34,451 nucleotides of DNA from Rhodospirillaceae bacterium (GTDB taxonomy: Bacteria; Pseudomonadota; Alphaproteobacteria; Rhodospirillales; Casp-alpha2), in the NCBI GenBank assembly GCA_002706405.1, contig PALN01000026.1:1-34451 (forward strand), read 5' to 3'. Below, one piece after another: positions 27,214 through 34,451 of this stretch (the stretch's first letter is position 1; each line of letters opens with the position of its first letter). The translations under genes were made by a program, and so were the position numbers. Below the pieces are notes generated by a model. It was given only the letters and a program-made list of their open reading frames with translations, ran no database searches and was not told the origin of the DNA.

Positions 27214-29083
27214 CGAAATTCGCGACCTCCAGCTTGCCGTGGCCTAAGGCTTTGTAGACCGGCCATTGCCCGGCGGCAAGGGCATCGAGGGACGGTTTGT
27301 CCTGGCCCAGGCGGTCGCGGTAGATCCACAGGTTGGCCAGCACCCGTTCGACGAAGTGGCGGGTCTCAAACGCCGGAATGGTTTCGATGAACAGCAGCGG
27401 ATCGTCCGTGTATTCGATGCGCCGCCGCCATTTGTTCAGATTGCCGGGCCCGCCGTTCCAGGCCACCGCCAGTAGCAGCAGATCGCCCTGGATATGCGGC
27501 TCGGCGAGCAGCATGTCGATGTACTTCTGGCCGAGCCTCAGGTTGAGGTCCGGATCATAAAGCTTGGGCAGGCGATGGCGGTGCAGCGACGAATCCTGCG
27601 CCACGAAGCTGGCCGTGCGCGGCATCAGCTGCATCAGGCCGCGCGCCCCGGCCCAGCTTTTGGCCTTGGGATTGAATTTGCTTTCCTGGCGGATGACCGC
27701 ATAGACCAGCGCCCGGTCGACCGTGAAGCCGCCCGACGGCAGCCAGGCCGGCACGGGATAGGCGGCGCCGTCGAACCCGCCGCCATCGGGGAACAGCCGG
27801 TCCGACAGGCGCACGGCCAGTCCCGCCATGCCGCCCATGTCGGCCAGGGCCAGGATGGCGAGGGCCTGGTTCTTGTCGGAAATGCGGGCCAGATTGCGCA
27901 GTTCGCGCTCCGCTCCGTGATCCTGTCCGGCCTGCACCAGAGCCATGGCGCGGCGGCCGCGCGGCGTTTCGACGATGCGCCCGATGGCATCGGCGACGAC
28001 AGGCGGCGACGACCATTCGTAAGCGACCTCCTGGCCCAGGATGCGGGCGGCAAGCAGGCCATAGAAGGTGCGCGCGTGGCGGGCCGCCCCCGTCAGGTAG
28101 TGGCTGACCAGTTCCGGCTTGCGGGTGATCAAAAGTCCCCGCGCGGCCCAGAAATTGGCGGCCCCGTCCATCCATTCATCGTCGAAACCGATATCGGCGG
28201 CGGCGCGGAAATGGGCCGTGGCCTTGACGTAGTCCTTGGCCTTCCAGGCGATCAGGCCCAAGGTCCAATGGCCGTCGGGCAGATACTTGCCCGACCGCTT
28301 CAGGGCGGCGTCCAGCCATCCCGCGGCCCAGTCCGTACGCCGGTCGAAGAAATACCGCGTCCCCAACTGAACCTTGGCCTGATCCATCTCCGCGTTGGAG
28401 AACAGGCGCTTGGCGTCCGCCGATTGGATCAGACGCTTGGCGATCAGGGTATGGCCGCGGCGCAGCGCCTTGGTGATCCGGTATTTCAGGGCCCGCGAGC
28501 GGCGCGCGTCGGCTCGGCTCAGGCGCTTGGTCGGCAGCACCTTGGCGGCCTTTTCCTCTTCGTCCTGTTCGGACTGTTCGGCCTCGACGGCGGCGACGGC
28601 TTCTTCCTCGAGGAACGTGGGCTGGGACGGCAGCACGTCGGGCTTGTCCGGCAGGCGCCAGTTCTTCGGCCGGCGGCGCAGCGACAGCTGATAGATGCGC
28701 CGCGCCTGGGGATGGTCGGCGTACTCCGCCATCCAGGCCTTCAGTTCCTTATACTTGGAGCGGTACTTGCGCGGGTGCAGGTAGCGCTGGGCCAGGACAT
28801 GGCCCATCAGCACCTTGTCGGACAGCTTGGCGATCAGGCGGTCGGCCTGTTTCCAGTCACCGTCTTCCTGGATCTCGAAGATGCGCCGGTAAAGCCGCGC
28901 GTCGGCCTCTGACAGCACCCGGGGTGCTGCCGCCTGCGGCGTTTCCGGCACGGGCGCCACGGCGGCACGCTCCCCGCCTTCGACGGAAGCCAAGCTTCCG
29001 GCGGCAGCAGGTGCCGAACAGACCATGAATTGGATGGCGAGAGCGGCCAGAACGGACGCACCCACAGATTTGACCCCGGCCAT
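27182..29083 (-). CDS. Soluble lytic murein transglycosylase (SLT family)
   Basis: A 633-aa periplasmic lytic transglycosylase that cleaves peptidoglycan glycan strands to anhydro-muropeptides. A signal peptide ends around residue 28 (VCSAPAAAG). A long superhelical alpha domain with repeated helical pairs extends to about residue 440. The catalytic SLT domain has the general acid Glu467 in YAVIRQESKFNPKAKSWAGARGLMQLMPRTA and the later AVAWNGGPGNL. This is the Slt70 layout. The ATG at 29083 has AGGGG before it. An open frame to 29176 has no secretory start. The 276-bp gap upstream, to 29360, holds only a small GC hairpin (29337-29353) and no gene I can support. Confidence 0.94.
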   Translation of the reverse strand: MAGVKSVGASVLAALAIQFMVCSAPAAAGSLASVEGGERAAVAPVPETPQAAAPRVLSEADARLYRRIFEIQEDGDWKQADRLIAKLSDKVLMGHVLAQRYLHPRKYRSKYKELKAWMAEYADHPQARRIYQLSLRRRPKNWRLPDKPDVLPSQPTFLEEEAVAAVEAEQSEQDEEEKAAKVLPTKRLSRADARRSRALKYRITKALRRGHTLIAKRLIQSADAKRLFSNAEMDQAKVQLGTRYFFDRRTDWAAGWLDAALKRSGKYLPDGHWTLGLIAWKAKDYVKATAHFRAAADIGFDDEWMDGAANFWAARGLLITRKPELVSHYLTGAARHARTFYGLLAARILGQEVAYEWSSPPVVADAIGRIVETPRGRRAMALVQAGQDHGAERELRNLARISDKNQALAILALADMGGMAGLAVRLSDRLFPDGGGFDGAAYPVPAWLPSGGFTVDRALVYAVIRQESKFNPKAKSWAGARGLMQLMPRTASFVAQDSSLHRHRLPKLYDPDLNLRLGQKYIDMLLAEPHIQGDLLLLAVAWNGGPGNLNKWRRRIEYTDDPLLFIETIPAFETRHFVERVLANLWIYRDRLGQDKPSLDALAAGQWPVYKALGHGKLEVANFDEPRDGISAR

Positions 29084-29336
29084 GAAGCCCCTAACTTGAT
29101 CCGCCCGCCGATACCCGGCGGTTTCGCGCAACTCCCGTATGAGCCGCGACGTTATATAGCGTCCTGTCCCCGGCACCTCAACCTTCCGGCGGGTTCAGAC
29201 GCGGCCTCGTCATCCGCGCCAAAATCCGGCCGGCATCCAAGCACAGATCCTGGTGCCGCCCCGAGACGCCAGCATATTCCCACATTTTGTGATTGGGGGA
29301 AAGCATGGCCGCATATCTTGGAATTATGGTTAACGC

Positions 29337-29353
29337 GCGGGCCACCGGCCCGC
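29337..29353 (-). terminator. GC-rich hairpin downstream of the uracil-DNA glycosylase gene
   Basis: GCGGGCC and GGCCCGC form a 7-bp stem with a 3-base loop just after the stop at 29360. There is no T tract, so termination would be weak. Confidence 0.35.
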
Positions 29354-29359
29354 CGACGC

Positions 29360-30253
29360 TCAGCCCGCGCCGAGGTCGGCGATCTTTTGTTTCAGCATCA
29401 ACAGATCACGCCAGGCGTCGCGCTTCATGGCCGGGGAGCGCAGCAGATAGGCCGGATGGTACAGCGCCATCGCCGGCACGGGTCCCGCCATCTTCGGCGT
29501 GGCGTAATCGAACCATTTGCCGCGTAGGCGGGTGATGCCCTGGGTCTGGGCCAGCAGGGTCTTGGCCGAGGGGCCGCCGACGCAGACCACCACGCGGGGG
29601 CCGACGATTTCGATCAGGCGTTCCACGAACGGCAGGCAGATCGCCGCTTCCGACGGGGTCGGCGTGCGGTTGCCGGGCGGGCGCCAGAACACGGTGTTGG
29701 AAATCAGCACCGCGCTGTCGCCCTCTCCATTCCGGTCGAGGCCGATGGAGGCCAGCATGGCGTCCAGCAATTTGCCCGAAGGCCCGACGAAGGGCAGGCC
29801 CTGGCGGTCTTCCTCGGCCCCCGGGGCTTCCCCGACCAGCAACACCCGGGCCTTGGGATTGCCGTCGAAGAAACACAGATTGGAGGCCGTGGTCTTGAGG
29901 GCGCAGCCGTCGAATCCTTCCAGTGCCGCGCGCAATTCGTCCAGGGTCTGGGCCTTGGCCGCCTGGGCGACCGCGTCCTTGACCGCTGCCTGGTCGGAAA
30001 GCTGGGCCGGGGCCGCCGGCTTGGTCAGGGGACCGCGCGCCGGGGGGGCACTTCCCCGCACCGGCGACGCCGGCAGAGGCCCGTCGCTCAACCCCGGCCG
30101 GGCCGCCGGGGCGGACGCCTTGGCCGCCAACGCCTGGACCTGCTCGGCAAAGCGGTCCTGGGGCTGATCGGCGATGGCTTCATCGACGCCGGCCTCCAGA
30201 TACCACTGCAGCAGGGCCTTCAAGGCCACGGGATCGGTTGCGGTCTGGGTCAT
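29360..30253 (-). CDS. Uracil-DNA glycosylase, family 4-like
   Basis: A 297-aa base-excision repair enzyme that removes uracil from DNA. After an alanine/proline-rich N-terminal region (residues 1-100, probably flexible) comes the UDG fold: [27 protein letters not shown] (the GEAPG catalytic motif), [18 protein letters not shown] and [10 protein letters not shown]. Cysteines in FEGCALK-like FDGCALK, NLCFF, AAICLPF and VVVCVGG are candidate iron-sulfur ligands. The usual leading C-x2-C is not intact, as far as I can see, so the cluster may be bound differently. It is divergent from the ETF-QO gene with a 144-bp gap. The start ATG at 30253 is certain by frame, but its ribosome binding site is weak. 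Confidence 0.9.
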   Translation of the reverse strand: MTQTATDPVALKALLQWYLEAGVDEAIADQPQDRFAEQVQALAAKASAPAARPGLSDGPLPASPVRGSAPPARGPLTKPAAPAQLSDQAAVKDAVAQAAKAQTLDELRAALEGFDGCALKTTASNLCFFDGNPKARVLLVGEAPGAEEDRQGLPFVGPSGKLLDAMLASIGLDRNGEGDSAVLISNTVFWRPPGNRTPTPSEAAICLPFVERLIEIVGPRVVVCVGGPSAKTLLAQTQGITRLRGKWFDYATPKMAGPVPAMALYHPAYLLRSPAMKRDAWRDLLMLKQKIADLGAG

Positions 30254-30344
30254 GGCGAAATTCTATCACACCCCCGCCGACGGGTTATCCCATTTGAATC
30301 CACAAGGCGAGTTGCGGCCAAGGCCCAAGGAATGCCATAACGGC

Positions 30345-30367
30345 GTTCGCATCTGCACATTGCGAAC
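30345..30367. promoter_or_regulatory. Perfect inverted repeat upstream of ETF-QO (candidate operator)
   Basis: GTTCGCA and TGCGAAC arms, 7 bp each and perfect, separated by 9 bases, about 30 bp before the ETF-QO start. TGCGAA also occurs upstream of ccr and hbd. Confidence 0.45.
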
Positions 30368-30397
30368 AACATCAATTAAGACGCGAGGACGACGAGG

Positions 30398-32035
30398 ATG
30401 GAACGGGAATCCATGGAATTCGATGTGGTGATCGTGGGCGCGGGGCCGTCGGGCCTGTCCGCCGCCATCCGCATCTGTCAGCTGGATCCGGAGGTTTCCG
30501 TCTGCGTCGTGGAGAAAGGCTCGGAAGTGGGCGCCCATATCCTGTCCGGCGCGGTGCTGGAGCCGCGGGCCCTGAACGAGCTGATTCCCGACTGGAAGGA
30601 AAAGGGTGCCCCGCTGAACACGCCGGCGGGTAAGGACAAGTTCCTGCTGCTCGGCCCGGCCGGCGCCATCCGCCTGCCGACCCCGCCGCAGATGAAGAAC
30701 CACGGCAACTACATCGTCTCGCTGGGCCTGGTCTGCCGCTGGCTGGGCGAACAGGCCGAGGCCCTGGGCGCCGAGGTCTACCCCGGCTTCGCCGCCGCCG
30801 AGGTGCTGTATCACGACGACGGCACGGTGAAGGGCATCGCCACGGGCGACATGGGGCTCAACCGCGACGGCACCCCCGGCCCCAACCACCAGCCGGGCAT
30901 GGAACTGCACGCCAAATACACCCTGTTCGCCGAGGGCTGCCGCGGCCATCTGACCAAGACGCTGGAACAGAAATTCGATCTGCGCTCCAAGGGCCCGGAA
31001 GGCATCCCCGCCGACCCGCAGACCTACGGCATCGGCCTCAAGGAATTGTGGGAGGTCAAACCCGAGAACCACCGGCCCGGCGAAATCCTCCACACCATCG
31101 GCTGGCCCTTGGATTCCAAAACCTATGGCGGCTCGTTCCTCTATCACCTGGAAAACAACCAGGTGGCCTTGGGCTTCGTGGTCGGGCTGGATTACCAGAA
31201 CCCCTATCTCTCGCCCTATGACGAATTGCAGCGCTACAAGACCCATCCGTCGATCGCGCCGATCCTGGAAGGCGGCCGGCGCATTTCTTACGGTGCCCGC
31301 GCACTCAACGAAGGCGGCTATCAGTCCGTGCCGGGGCTGAGCTTCCCCGGCGGCTGCCTGATCGGCTGCACGGCGGGCTTCCTCAACACGCCCAAGATCA
31401 AGGGCAGCCATACGGCCATGAAGACCGGCATGCTGGCCGCCGAAGCCGTGGTCGCGGCGCTGAAAGCCGGCGCCAATCCGGCCGATGGCCTGCCGGCCTA
31501 CACCCAGGCGGTCAAGGACAGCTGGGTGTGGAAGGAGCTTTATAAGGCGCGCAACATGCGGCCCAACTTCCACTGGGGCATGTGGGCCGGCCTGATCCTG
31601 GGCGCCATCGACACCTATCTGTTCTTCGGCCATGCGCCCTGGACCCTGAAGAACCGGGCCGACCATTCGGCGCTGAAGAAAGCGAAGGACTGCAAGCCCA
31701 TCGACTATCCCAAGCCCGACGGCAAGCTGACCTTCGACAAGCTGTCCTCCGTGCAACTGGCCGGAACCTTCCACGAGGAAGAACAGCCCTGCCATCTGAC
31801 GCTCAAGGACGCGAGCGTGCCCATGGCCGTCAACTGGGCCGAGTATGCGGGACCGGAAGCCCGGTTCTGCCCGGCCGGGGTTTATGAGTATGTCGAGGTC
31901 GAGGGGGAGACCAAGTTCCAGATCAACGGCCAGAACTGCATCCACTGCAAGACCTGCGACATCAAGGACCCGACCCAGAACATCAACTGGGTCACGCCCC
32001 AGGGCGGAGAAGGGCCGAACTACCCGAACATGTAG
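30398..32035 (+). CDS. Electron-transfer flavoprotein-ubiquinone oxidoreductase
   Basis: A 545-aa inner-membrane-associated flavoprotein that passes electrons from reduced ETF to ubiquinone, linking acyl-CoA dehydrogenases such as Mcd to respiration. The FAD-binding [16 protein letters not shown] is at residues 10-25, and a membrane-binding region lies in the middle. The C-terminal 4Fe-4S domain has four cysteines in [10 protein letters not shown] and NCIHCKTC, followed by the family end [18 protein letters not shown]. The ATG at 30398 has GAGG immediately upstream. It is divergent from the uracil-DNA glycosylase gene. An inverted repeat in its promoter region may bind a fatty-acid-type regulator. 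Confidence 0.96.
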   Translation: MERESMEFDVVIVGAGPSGLSAAIRICQLDPEVSVCVVEKGSEVGAHILSGAVLEPRALNELIPDWKEKGAPLNTPAGKDKFLLLGPAGAIRLPTPPQMKNHGNYIVSLGLVCRWLGEQAEALGAEVYPGFAAAEVLYHDDGTVKGIATGDMGLNRDGTPGPNHQPGMELHAKYTLFAEGCRGHLTKTLEQKFDLRSKGPEGIPADPQTYGIGLKELWEVKPENHRPGEILHTIGWPLDSKTYGGSFLYHLENNQVALGFVVGLDYQNPYLSPYDELQRYKTHPSIAPILEGGRRISYGARALNEGGYQSVPGLSFPGGCLIGCTAGFLNTPKIKGSHTAMKTGMLAAEAVVAALKAGANPADGLPAYTQAVKDSWVWKELYKARNMRPNFHWGMWAGLILGAIDTYLFFGHAPWTLKNRADHSALKKAKDCKPIDYPKPDGKLTFDKLSSVQLAGTFHEEEQPCHLTLKDASVPMAVNWAEYAGPEARFCPAGVYEYVEVEGETKFQINGQNCIHCKTCDIKDPTQNINWVTPQGGEGPNYPNM

Positions 32036-32078
32036 GCCATCAAAGCCGCCGCCCCGGGCCGCCACCGGTCCGCGTCAT

Positions 32079-32092
32079 GTGACCCGGGTCAC
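32079..32092. repeat. Perfect 14-bp palindrome GTGACCCGGGTCAC
   Basis: Located 43 bp past the ETF-QO stop and immediately followed by a CTGCCGC/GCGGCAG 7-bp hairpin (32092-32112). The pair may terminate ETF-QO transcripts, though no T tract follows. Confidence 0.45.
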
Positions 32093-32228
32093 TGCCGCCG
32101 CGACCGCGGCAGCGTACATAGGCGCCATAAGCAAGCCCCACCAAAAGCCCGGCCCAGACCGGGTCCGATCCGGCGCTGCGGCGCCGATCGGGAAAAGGGG
32201 CTGCCCACGAGATGGATGAGATCGGGAC

Positions 32229-32435
32229 ATGCCTATGTTTGAATTTGAAATCTACAACAGCGCCGTTGTCGACGCCTTGAAAGCCGGCGGCAGCCATAGG
32301 GTGTTCAAGGACGAATGGGCCGACACCCATTTCATCGAGTTCTCGGGCACCGACGAAAACGACGCCCGCCGCCGCGCGGAACGCCGCTATCCGGCCAGCC
32401 AGGGCTTCGTCATCGCCGGGGTCAAGGAAGTCTGA
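32229..32435 (+). CDS. Small uncharacterised protein, 68 aa
   Basis: I do not recognise this as a named family. The sequence MPMFEFEIYNSAVVDALKAGGSHRVFKDEWADTHFIEFSGTDENDARRRAERRYPASQGFVIAGVKEV has the feel of a compact alpha/beta fold with a helix carrying DARRRAERRYP, as in small domains that sit on membranes or bind cofactors. It lacks a signal peptide and cysteines. The ATG follows GAGATCGGGAC, a plausible weak ribosome binding site. It lies 193 bp after ETF-QO, beyond a hairpin, so it may be an independent unit. Confidence 0.65.
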   Translation: MPMFEFEIYNSAVVDALKAGGSHRVFKDEWADTHFIEFSGTDENDARRRAERRYPASQGFVIAGVKEV

Positions 32436-32627
32436 CCGGCCGACGCCGGCTCAACCCCGCCGCCTGTTTTTCGTAAATTTAGATCTGGAGCCCTGTGACG
32501 GGTTGTTGGCGCGTGTCTTCATTTTAGCCAGGAATGGACATTTACCCACACCAATGAGCAGCATCTTTGATAAGCTCTGCAGCGATACGTATGCTGTATC
32601 AATGGTTCCTGCGCATTGGATCAAACC

Positions 32628-33101
32628 ATGCATACTCAAGCTCTTCAGATCACTCAGTTAGCACATGAGAACTGCGCAATAATTCTGACATTTGCGTTTT
32701 CGCAGCACCAATTGACGTCCTTGCGCGATGAAAAGTTCCATGGTGAGTGGAAATTTTTGGACAAGATTTGTTTCGAGATTTCCCGTTCTCGGGCCGAACG
32801 AGCAGCCCTGGAGCTAGCGATGCATCTAAGGCTCTTGGACGATGCAGAAGATATCCAAGGATATCTTTCACAATCGCGAAATCTAAATTTCGGCATTGTG
32901 TGTAAAAAGGATGGTTCAAGTGAGCCATTAGGATTTCGACCACTTACAAATAAGATATTGCATTCGTCAGGGTTCAATTGGGATTTTTCAAAGCCTAACG
33001 AACCGGTATTAATCTGCCTCCCAACGGATGGTGACCGGTGGCTGCGGGCTGAAATTAATATCGTTGCCTTTGTTGCTCTTTGCGGTCAGTTGATGAGTTA
33101 A
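32628..33101 (+). CDS. Orphan protein of unknown function, low-G+C
   Basis: A 157-aa soluble protein I cannot place. It has a helical first half (HLRLLDDAEDIQGYL) and a second half with FRPLTNKILHSSGF, FNWDFSK and PVLICLPTDGDRWLRAEINIVAFVALCGQL, which resemble poorly characterised proteins with a conserved F.P.xNKI(I/L)H motif seen in accessory regions. Over 32641-33000 I counted about 44% G+C, against well above 60% in neighbouring genes, and codons are correspondingly AT-rich. This points to horizontal acquisition. An in-frame TTG at 32616 would add 4 residues. No good ribosome binding site precedes either start. The 192-bp stretch before it is also AT-rich and has no gene I can support. 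Confidence 0.65.
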   Translation: MHTQALQITQLAHENCAIILTFAFSQHQLTSLRDEKFHGEWKFLDKICFEISRSRAERAALELAMHLRLLDDAEDIQGYLSQSRNLNFGIVCKKDGSSEPLGFRPLTNKILHSSGFNWDFSKPNEPVLICLPTDGDRWLRAEINIVAFVALCGQLMS

Positions 33102-33168
33102 TTTAATTAGTTTTTATGACCGCCTGGGTCAAAAGCGGGCCTAACCCGATCCCCCCCAGCGCCCCCGC

Positions 33169-34451
33169 TCACCCGATCCGATTGATCCCGTCGAAGGCCG
33201 CCGTCTTGTAGCATTCGGCGAAGGTCGGGTAATTGAAGACCGTGTCGATCAGGTAATCCATGGTGCCGCCCAGCGACATCACCGCCTGGCCGATGTGGAT
33301 CATCTCGCAGGCCCCGTCGCCGATGATGTGCACCCCCAGAAGCTTCCGCGACTGCGGATCGAACAGAAGTTTCAGCAGACCCGCCTGATCGCCGACGATC
33401 TGGCCGCGGGCGATTTCCTTGTAGGCGGCGCGGCCGACCTCGTAGGGGATTTCGGCCTCGGTCAGTTCCTGTTCGTTCTTCCCGACCACGGAAATTTCCG
33501 GGATCGTATAGATGCCGTAGGGCAAGAGGTCGGGGAAGCTGCGGGCCTCGACGCCGAAGGCATGACAGGCGGCAAGCCGGCCCTGCTCCATGGAGGTCGA
33601 GGCGAGCGAGGGAAAGCCGATGACGTCGCCGACCGCGTAGATGTGATCGACCTCGGTCTGGTAACTGGCGTTAACGGTGATGCGCCCGCGCGGATCGGCC
33701 TTAACGCCCGCCGCATCCAGGTTGAGCGTGTCCGTCGCCCCGGTCCGGCCGATGGAATAGAGCACGGTTTCGCAAGTGATATGCTTGCCGCTTTTCAATT
33801 CGATATGAACCTTCTGGCCCTGGTCACCGTCGACCAGGTCGATGCCGGAGACTTCCTCGCCCATGCGCAGGGTGACCCGTTCCTGGCGCATGAGGTGGAC
33901 CAGGGTGTCGATGATTTCCTCGTCCACGAAGGGCAGGATGCGCAGGCGCTTGTCGATCACCGTGACCCGCACGCCCAGCGTCGCGAAGATGGTCGCGTAT
34001 TCGATGCCGATCACCCCGGCACCGATCACGGTCAGGCTTTTCGGCAGGCTGTGCAGGTCCAGGATATCGTCCGAGGTGAAGATGTGTTTGCCGTCGAAGG
34101 CGATGTTGTCGTCGCGGGTCGTCGTCGTGCCGACGGCGATGGCGACATTGGCGGCCGTCACCTGCGACGGCGGGCCGCCGGCGCAGGGGGTCAGTTCGAT
34201 GCGGTGGGGGTCGAGGAAGGACGCCGTCGCCTCGACGATCTTGATGCCGTTGCGCTGCATCTGGTGGCGGGTCACGTCGATGCCGATCTGGCGCACATGG
34301 TCGGCGCGGCCCAGAAGATCGGCCATGGTGACTTCCTGCTTCACCTTGTAGGACGAGCCGTAGATCGAGCGTTCGTTATAGCCGGAAAAGTGCATGGTCG
34401 CGGCGCGCAGCGTCTTGGACGGGATCGTGCCTGTATTGAGGCAGACACCAC
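33169..34451 (-). CDS. sthA: Soluble pyridine nucleotide transhydrogenase (SthA-like), 5' end outside window
   Basis: A flavoprotein that exchanges hydride between NADPH and NAD+, balancing the two pools in the cytoplasm. About 427 codons are visible. The reading frame runs to the right edge, so the N-terminal FAD-binding motif of about 40 residues is missing. The redox-helix position reads GVCLNTGTIPSKTLRAA: only the first cysteine of the disulfide-reductase pair is kept, as in SthA, which argues against dihydrolipoamide dehydrogenase. The NAD-binding fold (VIGAGVIGIEYATIF) and the C-terminal dimer domain follow. The first internal ATG at 34395 is not the start, because family sequence continues upstream of it. 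Confidence 0.92.
   Translation of the reverse strand, partial: GVCLNTGTIPSKTLRAATMHFSGYNERSIYGSSYKVKQEVTMADLLGRADHVRQIGIDVTRHQMQRNGIKIVEATASFLDPHRIELTPCAGGPPSQVTAANVAIAVGTTTTRDDNIAFDGKHIFTSDDILDLHSLPKSLTVIGAGVIGIEYATIFATLGVRVTVIDKRLRILPFVDEEIIDTLVHLMRQERVTLRMGEEVSGIDLVDGDQGQKVHIELKSGKHITCETVLYSIGRTGATDTLNLDAAGVKADPRGRITVNASYQTEVDHIYAVGDVIGFPSLASTSMEQGRLAACHAFGVEARSFPDLLPYGIYTIPEISVVGKNEQELTEAEIPYEVGRAAYKEIARGQIVGDQAGLLKLLFDPQSRKLLGVHIIGDGACEMIHIGQAVMSLGGTMDYLIDTVFNYPTFAECYKTAAFDGINRIG

Noticed and set aside
29305..29535. Plus-strand ORF beginning MAAYLGIMVNARATG with a GGGGGAAAG site in front
   Set aside because: Most of it is antisense to the uracil-DNA glycosylase gene and shows arginine/serine-rich shadow composition.
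32040..32330. Minus-strand 96-codon frame over the 68-aa gene
   Set aside because: It is antisense to a better plus-strand ORF and has no recognisable start signals or motif.
34168..34395. Internal ATG of sthA at 34395 as the true start
   Set aside because: Conserved GVCLNTGTIPSKTLRAA is encoded upstream of it, so the gene continues past the window edge.

Overview
The window looks like chromosomal DNA of a free-living, high-G+C alphaproteobacterium, most likely a Rhodospirillales/Rhodospirillaceae-type heterotroph. The evidence is a CcrM-type GANTC methyltransferase next to rnhB, ornithine-lipid acyltransferases (olsB/olsA), a DUF1127 protein, a HIG1-type twin-helix protein next to a PduO-type cobalamin adenosyltransferase, and an ethylmalonyl-CoA pathway gene set. 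Genes are densely packed on both strands. I see no tRNA, rRNA, CRISPR array, insertion sequence or prophage. Genus-level placement is inference.

Layout. 1-5.5 kb: argH (cut by the left edge), a TlpA-type thioredoxin, a small lipoprotein, a DUF1127 protein, an M24B aminopeptidase P, a membrane-anchored methyltransferase and a small protein of unknown role. 5.6-14.7 kb: a TetR regulator, then the metabolic core. ecm (ethylmalonyl-CoA mutase) is divergent from ccr (crotonyl-CoA carboxylase/reductase) and mcd (methylsuccinyl-CoA dehydrogenase). An unknown helical protein, an RraA-family protein, the HIG1-type protein, the cobalamin adenosyltransferase and 3-hydroxybutyryl-CoA dehydrogenase follow. 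14.7-18.2 kb: an M19 dipeptidase homologue with an altered metal site, overlapping a dCMP-deaminase-type gene, then olsB-olsA. 18.1-22.7 kb: ccrM, rnhB, a CPA2 cation/proton antiporter and a PA0069-type radical SAM protein. 22.9-26.5 kb: two small ORFs, a pair of rSAM/selenodomain-associated-type transferases, two tandem paralogous membrane proteins of unknown function and a small secreted protein. 26.7-32.4 kb: moaB, a soluble lytic transglycosylase, a family-4-like uracil-DNA glycosylase, ETF-ubiquinone oxidoreductase and a 68-aa protein. 32.4-33.2 kb: a low-G+C patch with one orphan gene. 33.2 kb to the end: sthA, cut by the right edge.

How the genes work together. Ccr, Ecm and Mcd carry out three successive chemical stages of the ethylmalonyl-CoA pathway for acetyl-CoA assimilation. 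The adenosyltransferase can supply the AdoCbl that Ecm needs. 3-hydroxybutyryl-CoA dehydrogenase works on C4-CoA intermediates at the pathway entrance. ETF-QO can receive the electrons that Mcd passes to ETF. SthA could help balance NADPH, which Ccr consumes. CcrM and its promoter region form a separate cell-cycle methylation module: five GANTC sites lie within 75 bp, one of them across the loop of a perfect 9-bp inverted repeat.

The most notable observations are the regulatory architecture around ecm/ccr (AT-rich, two inverted repeats, and a TGCGAA element also seen upstream of hbd and ETF-QO), the GANTC cluster before ccrM, the M19 homologue without the usual first metal ligands, the tandem membrane paralogues with DnaA-box-like sites upstream, and the low-G+C orphan gene.
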